This document shows, piece by piece, positions 57,352-64,000 of a stretch of 64,000 nt of DNA. This DNA is from Vitellaria paradoxa. Its lineage: Eukaryota; Streptophyta; Magnoliopsida; Ericales; Sapotaceae. The position numbers and the translations under genes are program-made. The DNA lies in the NCBI GenBank assembly GCA_019916065.1, contig CM034241.1, positions 14,889,728-14,953,727 of the forward strand. The letters run 5' to 3'. The notes beneath the pieces were generated by a model, which saw only the letters and a program-made list of their open reading frames with translations, searched no databases and was not told the DNA's origin. The first letter of the stretch is position 1; the number at the start of each line of letters is the position of its first letter.

Positions 57352-60222
57352 AAATAGCATTAAAGCGATGGGTTAAGAATGCTTTGGGCCTTAGGTAGTG
57401 AGGCTTACATGTTTCTGTTGTGTCTGACTAATTTCTTAGCATTTATTTCATGGGTTTAGGATTGAGGATTATGATGTTTTGTACTATAGTTGGTTGTGAA
57501 TGTGATTGAGACCAGGATTTTTGCCCAAAATAGTGACTTTGTCACATTTTATGGAACGTTGTAGTTAATAGTAAATTTAGTTGATTGGTAATGATTTGAT
57601 GGGCTTAGATGTGAGATTTATGAACTATTTTAACGATTTTTTGAATATCAAGGATGATAATTAGAGGAGATGGTGAAAATGATAAAGGTTTTGAAGTCGA
57701 ATTTGAGAGGCTTGAAGGGCCTGAGTTAGTGCTCATGGATTTATCGAGAGTATATTCCATTGTTAAATGAAAATAGTTGTTGAACGATATTAGAGATTTA
57801 TTTAGTAAATAAAATTGATAGAAAAGTGAGAATGGATAGGTTATCCACATGCTATTTGATGATTCTTTACTACTATAGATCTGTGGTGACTATTTTATTT
57901 AAGAACACCATAGTTCAAGCTTGGGTTAAGGACGGAGCCATGTTATCTTCTTCATTGGTTAATGTTAACTACGTTGAAAGAGTTATTATTCTGATGGCAG
58001 TCTAATATTGAATGAGAAAGAGTATTAATATTATTTTCCAAGAATAATGTGTAAATTTGCGGATGCATTTCCTAAGAAGTAGCAAGAATTATCTTCTTAA
58101 TGGGAGATTAACTTTTTCTGGAGCCTATGTTATGTGTCTCTTCTGTTTTTGCTACACTAGTCACATGACATCAGTTAAGTTGAGAAAGTTCAGAATTTAA
58201 TTTGATGATTTTTTGTTCTATGGTTTTGTTTAATATAGCATTTTGTCGTGAAAGCGTCATAAAATTTTGTTTAAGTAGGAAGATGAAAATTAGGATTTTG
58301 TGTGGGTAAGGTTGTAATAATTTGGTAATAATCAAGGATGAGCATTCATTGCCAAGGTTTGGCAATTTGTTTGACCATTTGTATGTTAAGAAGAGTACGT
58401 TTGAATTTTGGTTCTCTAAGGTAAAAGTTTGAGACTAGCCAAATTTTGGTTGGAGTATTACTATTAATTTTCCAAATATTTTGGTTATGTAGTTGAGCAT
58501 GGTGAAGGCTTGTGATTGATATCCAAAGTTTTGTGAGTCAAACAAGTTACAATCATTCTGTTTAAGATTCCTCTCAAATGGAAGGTCCATTAACTCAATT
58601 ATTTTGGAAGGAAATTAAAATTATTTTTGAAACATTTTGCGATATATTTCAATGGGCTGAATCACCAGATGGCTGAAACTCTAGTGCCAATCATTTTTTG
58701 GCGATGAGTGGTTACTTTGTATGTCGCTATACTTCACATGAAGGTTTTGGTTTTATTCTAATACAGAATAATCAAATGGTGATATAGGTTGACGTGGTTG
58801 AAGCCTTGACGACATTAACAGAATAGTAAAAGGATTAGGGTATGCTTGGATCACCTTAAGGTAATTATATACATAGTGTGATTAAACTGTGAGACATTAT
58901 ATGTGGATGGAGTACTTAGGGGATTAAAATTTTGATAATCAGCGTTATTCTGGTGGTGCCAAAGTAATAATTGATACATTGCGTAAGAAGTTATAGAGTT
59001 TGGCAGTTGTGATAGTTTATTTTTGATAAAGTAATCTAAATAATGTTAATACTTTTAAAGTTCCTTTAGAACAATAACAATAGTAGGAATGAAATGATTT
59101 CCTTGAGTTTAAGTTACCGTCAATAACACTGATGCTGTGGATTAGAGTTATTAAGGTCTAACAGCGAGATTAATCGTGTTAGAAAATTTGGTGTCACTAG
59201 TTTGTAAACTAAACGACTGAAAGTGGTAGTATGTTGTTGAATGGATAGGTGAAATTTAACAAGTTATATGTTTGTACTGAACACGGATGAATTTTAGAAA
59301 ATTGTGATTCAAGAGTTTCAAGTAGTCAACCTAGTGGGACGAAAATGTACGAAGATTTAGAATGTTCATACTGGTAGAGTGGTATAAAACGTGATGTGAC
59401 TAAGTGTGTGTCTCGTTGCCTAACCTGTTAGTAGGTGAAGGTCGAGCACTAGAGAGTGGTTGATTTGTTGTCATCATTACTAATGGCACAATAAAAGTAA
59501 GACCATGTGATTATGTATTTTGTGACGATTTGTCGTGGACTTATAAGAGGCATAACATGATTTGGGTGATTGAGACTGGCTGAGTAAATCGGCTCATTTT
59601 TTCTTGTTTAAATAAATATTTTATAGAGGAGTGGTGTCCACCCTATACTCAAGAGACTATTCAGTCGCAGGGAATGCTATTATTGATTATGTTAGATCGA
59701 GACTTAATTTCACAATGCAGTTTTGGCAGAGTCTGCATGAAGTACTGGGGACTCAATTATGTTTTAGTAGAGTATTTTATTCGTAGATAGACAGGCTATC
59801 GGAGTGAACTACTTAAATTTTAAAGGATATGTTTAGATCTTATGCATTGATTCTAGGAGAATTATTATGAAGACGTATAAATTGGCCTTTCTTCCATAGT
59901 TAGCCCAAATTCTTAGTGTGTTCCACGTATCGATGCTCCGAAAGTATACACTGGATCTTTCTCATGTGATTAATTGGGAAGAATTAGATATTGAGGAGGA
60001 TATGATTTTTGAGAATTTGCTAGTTCAGACGGAGGACAGGCGTGAGTAGGTTTTATATGGTAGGACTATTCCTTTAACTCATATGTTGTGGTAATATCGC
60101 GGAGTTGAGTAATCCACTTAGGAATAATATCTTGTTGGTGTGGTTGAAATATCAATCCCTAATTTCTGATTGAGGCATGTTACGTAAAGTTCAAGGACGA
60201 AATTTTTATAAAAGGAGAAGAA
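57352..60222 (+). pseudogene. Element G pol remnant (RT and integrase)
   Basis: A PBS remnant TAGCATTAAAGC (57,355-57,366) differs from TGGTATCAGAGC by four transitions. RT is suggested by VKKSTFEFWFSKV (about 58,385-58,422), equal to the chromovirus 'KxxKCEFWLxxV' segment. Integrase shows FWQSLHEVLGTQL (59,721-59,759) and the C-terminal VFHVSMLRKY...NWEELDIEEDM (59,938-60,025), then TIPLTHMLW leading into the chromodomain-type tail (about 60,065-60,095). The frames are full of stops. No gag or protease could be found. Confidence 0.75.
60187..60222 (+). other. Element G polypurine tract region
   Basis: AAGTTCAAGGACGAAATTTT, then ATAAAAGGAGAAGAA ending at the 3' LTR start. The GGACGAA plus purine run is the usual end of Tekay-type interiors. 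Confidence 0.8.
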
Positions 60223-61023
60223 TATAATACTCGGTATTTATTTTTGTTAATTTATGTGTTATTTTGGGGCAATAAAATAATTAGACTAAGATTAGGTCTA
60301 TTTATTTGGGTTTATTTTATTTTTCCTGAGCTGAGTTTGGCCCAAACTGGTATTGGGTTGGACAACTGGGCCTAGGCCCAGGCCATTATTCTTTCTTTTC
60401 TTCTTTTCCTTCTTTTCTTTTCTTCTTTTCTTTTTTCTTTTCTTTCGGTGGGGTCTCAGGCATTCGGGGGAAAATAAGAGAAGAAAGAGAGAAAGAGAAA
60501 AGAGAAGAGAGAGACAATAGAGAGAGAAAATGTGTTCCAGAGAAGGAAGATAGTGGATCCTTGGTATTGCTAATGTCGTGATCACTGTGGTAGTGTCGGA
60601 TCGTGGTGATTTCGCCCAAGGTAAGAGAAATAGAAGAGAAAAGTTTTGGAGCTTCAAGATTCTCCACTCATTTCTTCATCTTTTCTTTAGATTTGAGGTA
60701 GGTAGGACCTATATTTGTGTTCTAGATGTTGTAAGGAGGATTTTAATATATTGTACACTTGATTTGGTTGAGGGTTGAAGGATTTGGATTGATATATATA
60801 TATGTGTGTATATGGATGTGTATATTTTTGCATATTTGTGTTGAAATCTTGCATTCCTTTGAGTTATTTTTGAATCTAATATTTTAGAAACATGTTATTG
60901 AGATGTTTGAATATTTATATATGGTTGATTATTGAGTTTAGGGCTTAGATGAGTGATTTGGGGTTGTTTTCGAGTTGGGGTTTCATTGAAAAAGAACCTA
61001 AAAATTGGGTACTGGGTGCTGGC

Positions 61024-61121
61024 ATCCGAACGACAGATCTGGCATCAAGACACCACTTGGCAATGAGTATGGGTGTTTGTGTTTGGTGCTGGCATCCAGA
61101 CAACAACCCTTGTGTCTGGAC
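61024..61121. promoter_or_regulatory. Phased GTCNNGAC-like array, element G 3' LTR
   Basis: ATCCGAAC (61,024), ATCAAGAC (61,044), ATCCAGAC (61,094), GTCTGGAC (61,114): spacing 20/50/20, identical to the 5' LTR although the site sequences have drifted. Confidence 0.5.
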
Positions 61122-61709
61122 GACCTTGGACTGAATGTCCAAAAATGTTAAATTTTGTTCCTAAACACCTATTTTGCACCCATACCCACTAATTGTTGAT
61201 TTTGAAAGATTAAATAAACCCCAAATCATCATCAAGCTTAATGGAAATGCATTTTTATATTGAGATGATATTTATTTACATAATTGAGCATTCCATATGC
61301 ATGGGATTGGAGTTACATCATCCAGTTTGAGGTTATGATTATTGGTTGGCCGAAAATGCTATGTAGATATTAATGACGTGCCAAGACACGGGTCATGTAT
61401 ATGGACGGGATCCTTAATTTCGAGAAAAATAATAAAATGAGATTTTGAAAATACTAGATGATCCCCAATTGATATATATGACTAGAGTTTAATTATTGGA
61501 ACTGGGACGTTAATCTTAAGATACTATTTATATTGATTTTCTACTTGAGCTAAGCAGATGCCTAACTAGGGGCGTTACTCGGTTCCCTAATAGAAGGGAC
61601 AAGGGTTGTAACTTGATTTTCCTGAGTTTTAGCTGAATGGGGGTGTAACTTGGTTCTGCAAGCGCTATTTATCTTGATTTCCTGCTTGAACTAAGCAGAT
61701 GCTTGATTA

Positions 61710-61790
61710 GGGGTGTAACTCGGTTCCCTAGCAGAAGAGTCTAGGGGTGTAACTCGGTTCCCTAGCAGAAGAGTCAGGGGGTGTAACTCA
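61710..61790. repeat. 34-bp tandem repeat in element G 3' LTR
   Basis: Units start at 61,710, 61,744 and 61,778 (third partial): GGGGTGTAACTCGGTTCCCT plus AGCAGAAGAGTC. The 5' LTR has only diverged single blocks, so the expansion came after insertion or the 5' copy was lost. Confidence 0.8.
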
Positions 61791-62058
61791 GCTCTTTTGA
61801 GTCTTAACTGACTAGGGGTGTAACTTGGTACAGTTAGTGACCCATGTGCTTTACTAAGCGTCACTCGTCCTAAGATAAGATTGGGGATAGATAGAGATTA
61901 AAGAGTATGCATTGGCATTTCATTCCGTCATTACCCATTACATGAGATTGCATATATTATTGTTGTGTGCTGATATCCTAAGGTTGTTAATTATAATAAT
62001 GTTTGATATGCTATTTATTGATGCAGAGTTGAGTTGTGAATATAAAATAATAAAGTTA

Positions 62059-62262
62059 AACCCACTAGGGTAGCCCAGCGATTCTTGGGACCAACCGTAA
62101 ACCTTGAAGTCTTGAAGTCGAATCTCACTAACTACTACCCTGTCTTGCCCAGTGCTTGGATCTTGCGGGTGGGTTTGAGCACCCCTAATTTACCTATTGG
62201 CTATATGGTTCGTTGAGGGATATAATGAATCGGTGCAGGTTCTGGGCTACCAAAATAATAAT
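62059..62262 (+). mobile_element. tRNA-related SINE inserted in element G 3' LTR
   Basis: About 204 bp bounded by a 13-bp direct repeat AATAATAAAGTTA (62,046-62,058 and 62,263-62,275). The head has a Pol III A-box-like TAGCCCAGCG (62,071-62,080) and, about 45 bp on, a B-box-like GAAGTCGAATCTC. The tail is (AAT)n. The 5' LTR has the empty site near 56,880. These are the marks of a plant SINE copied by LINE machinery. The parent tRNA cannot be named with confidence. Confidence 0.75.
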
Positions 62263-62723
62263 AATAATAAAGTTAGGAATTATAGTGACCTGATTTCCGA
62301 AGTAGGATACGTTGGTAGCTTAGGCTTGAAACCTAAGTCCAATCTTAATTACGGATAATATTTGTACTTTTAAATTGAGAGTTGAATTATTAATAGTATA
62401 AATTGTATGACCTAGAGGGTGAGTCCAATACTTATATTTATGATATTATGATTTTGAGAAATATAAACCTGATTATAGTATATATTTGAATTGTGCAAAC
62501 CTTGGATGCAGTCATTAGTAATAGTGTTAAAGTAGATTATGTTATTGAATAATTTGTGGTAATGTATTCAAATATTATTTTATATGAGAATGAGCAATAA
62601 TTTTGAATATATCGATAATTATAATTTATTTTAAATTGAATTTAGATTGGATTTTATTTATTTCATTTAGTTTTTCACATTCCTATACCATCCGTTCCAA
62701 ACTATGAGGTTAGTGGCATGACA

Positions 62724-64000
62724 TCCATAATGAAAATGTTGTTATATTGTATCCATGGATGTAGGTGTATTGTCAAATCGCATAAATCTTTTGTTTTTTC
62801 TTGTAATTGTTCACATTCCAATTTTTTTGCTATATTCATTTGTGTTACTAAGGTGGTCTGGATTCCATATAACATAACTGGAGCTAAGAAATTCCTATAT
62901 TTGTGGAGCTGTAAGTTCTTCCCAATGTGGTATTTGAAAATTTCTTTGAAGACATGAGTTATCAAAATTTTCTCTCATTAGTTTGAAATGCTTCTACAAA
63001 AATATATATATATATATAGGATAATTTGACCTTTTAACTCAAAAAACTAACCGTGCAAAAATAAAAATAAAAAACTCTTATCAAAAGTTTCTTTAGCTAA
63101 ATGATAAGGCGCCCATTATTTTGGTATATATAGTAATTAACAGAACCAAATCCAACAGGTAATAAACATATTTGTCTTTAATGAACAACCTCAAACTCAA
63201 ACGCAATCCCTTAGGTTGGATGAAACATTAATTGTTTTTGGATAGTATTGTATTGTGTTGACAATTAATTTGCTAATTAATTAAGGATCATTCCATCTGG
63301 CATGGAATTTGAAGGTGGCAAATTAACCTTATTAACGTATTCGGCAAGTGCCCACAAGGGGAATATATTCCTATAGGCTGCATAATGTTGGATGCAGTTC
63401 CTCATGAATACTCCTGTGCATTCCTGTCAATGGTGAGATCAAGTTAGACAAATGATAAGACGTAGAACTCAACCAAACCAAAAATTCTACTTCAATTAAT
63501 ACTCGCTAGGTATGTTCGCCATAGTTAAAAGAGGTAAATGTTATCTATGTATGTAATTTTTAATCTTCTTCTTTTATAATTATATTTATTACACTCTTTA
63601 AAAAGTTTGAAAAGTTAAAATTTCCTTCGGCCAAGAAGGTTAGATGTTTACCAGTTAGGGGTTTGAAGTAAAATGAGTGAAAAATTGTTGGAGTGATAGG
63701 AGTTAAAAATATTCACTTTTTTCATTCCTATTATGTGGGATAAGATATCTCTTGAATTGGTGAATATCTTATGGTGCTCAAACAATTGTTTTCTCATCAC
63801 TAGGCCTCTTTTTGCACAAATTCGGATTCTGAACTTTTTAAAAAAATTGAGAATTATTTTTTATTTTTTTATTTGATAAGCAAATTTTAAACCAATCTGA
63901 AATCAAGCGGTTAGATTAAAATCTTACTTCTTAGTCCATTTCTGACCCAAATTTGTATTATTGGATTTCCAAAAGTTTTAGAAATACTCCTCATTTTTTA
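62724..64000. other. Unassigned right flank
   Basis: About 1.3 kb of AT-rich DNA after element G, with an (AT)n run near 63,003-63,018. Overlapping open frames exist on both strands around 62,702-62,965 but show no recognisable domain. I see no gene or transposon terminus here. Confidence 0.5.

Larger units (their letters stand above)
55128..62723 (+). mobile_element. Element G: Tekay/Del-type chromovirus, internally deleted
   Basis: LTRs at 55,128-57,351 and 60,223-62,723 begin TGTAATACTCGG (TATAATACTCGG in the 3' copy) and end ATGACA/GTGACA. Flanks are ttcat and tccat, a TSD with one change. A mutated initiator-Met PBS follows the 5' LTR, and GGACGAAATTTTTATAAAAGGAG precedes the 3' LTR as PPT region. 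The interior is only 2,871 bp, keeping degraded RT and integrase; gag and protease are missing. An old, dead element. Confidence 0.88.
60223..62723 (+). repeat. Element G 3' LTR
   Basis: 2501 bp. It is longer than the 5' LTR mainly because of a SINE (62,059-62,262 plus TSD) and extra copies of a 34-bp repeat (61,710-61,790). Its palindrome array is at 61,024-61,121. It ends ATGACA before tccat. Confidence 0.88.

Noticed and set aside
60298..60667. Minus-strand Lys/Glu-rich open frames in element G 3' LTR (and 55,231-55,449 in the 5' LTR)
   Set aside because: They read across the CT-rich tract of the LTR; the charged repeats come from simple sequence, not a gene.
62059..62130. Functional tRNA gene at the SINE head
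   Set aside because: A- and B-box-like motifs are present, but no acceptor stem or cloverleaf closes, and the unit is bounded by a 13-bp TSD and an AAT tail.
62702..62965. Overlapping open frames on both strands at the right end as a host gene
   Set aside because: Both strands are open over the same stretch, composition is ordinary, no domain or homology is recognisable, and the left end overlaps the LTR terminus of element G.
1..64000. Endogenous pararetrovirus or other viral insertion
   Set aside because: All RT/RNase H sequences sit in elements with LTRs, PBS and integrase or with clear gypsy/copia signatures; no movement-protein or caulimovirus-type order was seen.

Overview
This window is plant nuclear DNA, AT-rich and made almost entirely of nested LTR retrotransposons. 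No convincing host protein-coding gene, rRNA or tRNA gene is visible. The families present (Athila-type and Tat-type Ty3/gypsy, a chromovirus of Tekay/Del type, a Ty1/copia element and a tRNA-related SINE) point to a flowering plant, probably a dicot with a large repeat-rich genome. Species cannot be told from the sequence. No endogenous pararetrovirus was recognised.

Layout. (1) 1-2449: minus-strand LTR-like sequence opening TGTAAAGACCC. (2) 2450-about 3705: old Athila-like LTR fragment with no PBS after it. (3) Element C, an old Tat-type element on the plus strand, runs from about 3720 to about 38,970 but is split by two later insertions: gag, protease and the start of RT at 3720-5423; the rest of RT, two RNase H domains and integrase at 18,902-21,715; a 40-bp tandem repeat; then an antisense gene split between 22,650-23,336 and 36,782-37,776. 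(4) Element A, a degenerate Athila copy (5424-18,896, TSD gtcta), sits inside C's RT. (5) Element B, a young Athila copy of another family (23,337-36,776, TSD gtttc, LTRs almost identical), sits inside C's antisense gene. (6) Element F, a decayed copia element (39,237-44,188, TSD tatat). (7) Element D, a minus-strand non-autonomous Athila-related element with a gag remnant but no pol (45,239-54,904, TSD acggc), itself split by solo LTR E (50,299-51,828, TSD cttat). (8) Element G, a Tekay-type element with most of its interior lost (55,128-62,723, TSD ttcat/tccat), whose 3' LTR carries a SINE (62,059-62,262, 13-bp TSD). (9) 62,724-64,000: unassigned AT-rich flank.

How the parts work. Each LTR element had U3 promoters, a tRNA primer site, gag (particle), protease/RT/RNase H/integrase (copying and insertion) and a polypurine tract. 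A and B also carry the Athila third ORF downstream of integrase. Only B looks recent, and its pol still has several one-base frameshifts.

Most interesting signal. The LTRs carry short palindromes in phased arrays. Family A/D/E has four GGTCNNGACC sites spaced about 22/54/22 bp (one copy 21/44/22). Family B has many ATTCGAAT sites in pairs 20-21 bp apart. The unrelated element G has GTCNNGAC-like sites spaced 20/50/20. In both A and B the same palindrome set recurs inside the element, just upstream of ORF3 and next to a TATA-like sequence. This suggests a U3-like internal promoter for ORF3 and a dimeric protein reading sites on one face of the helix. All spacings were counted by eye from the sequence.
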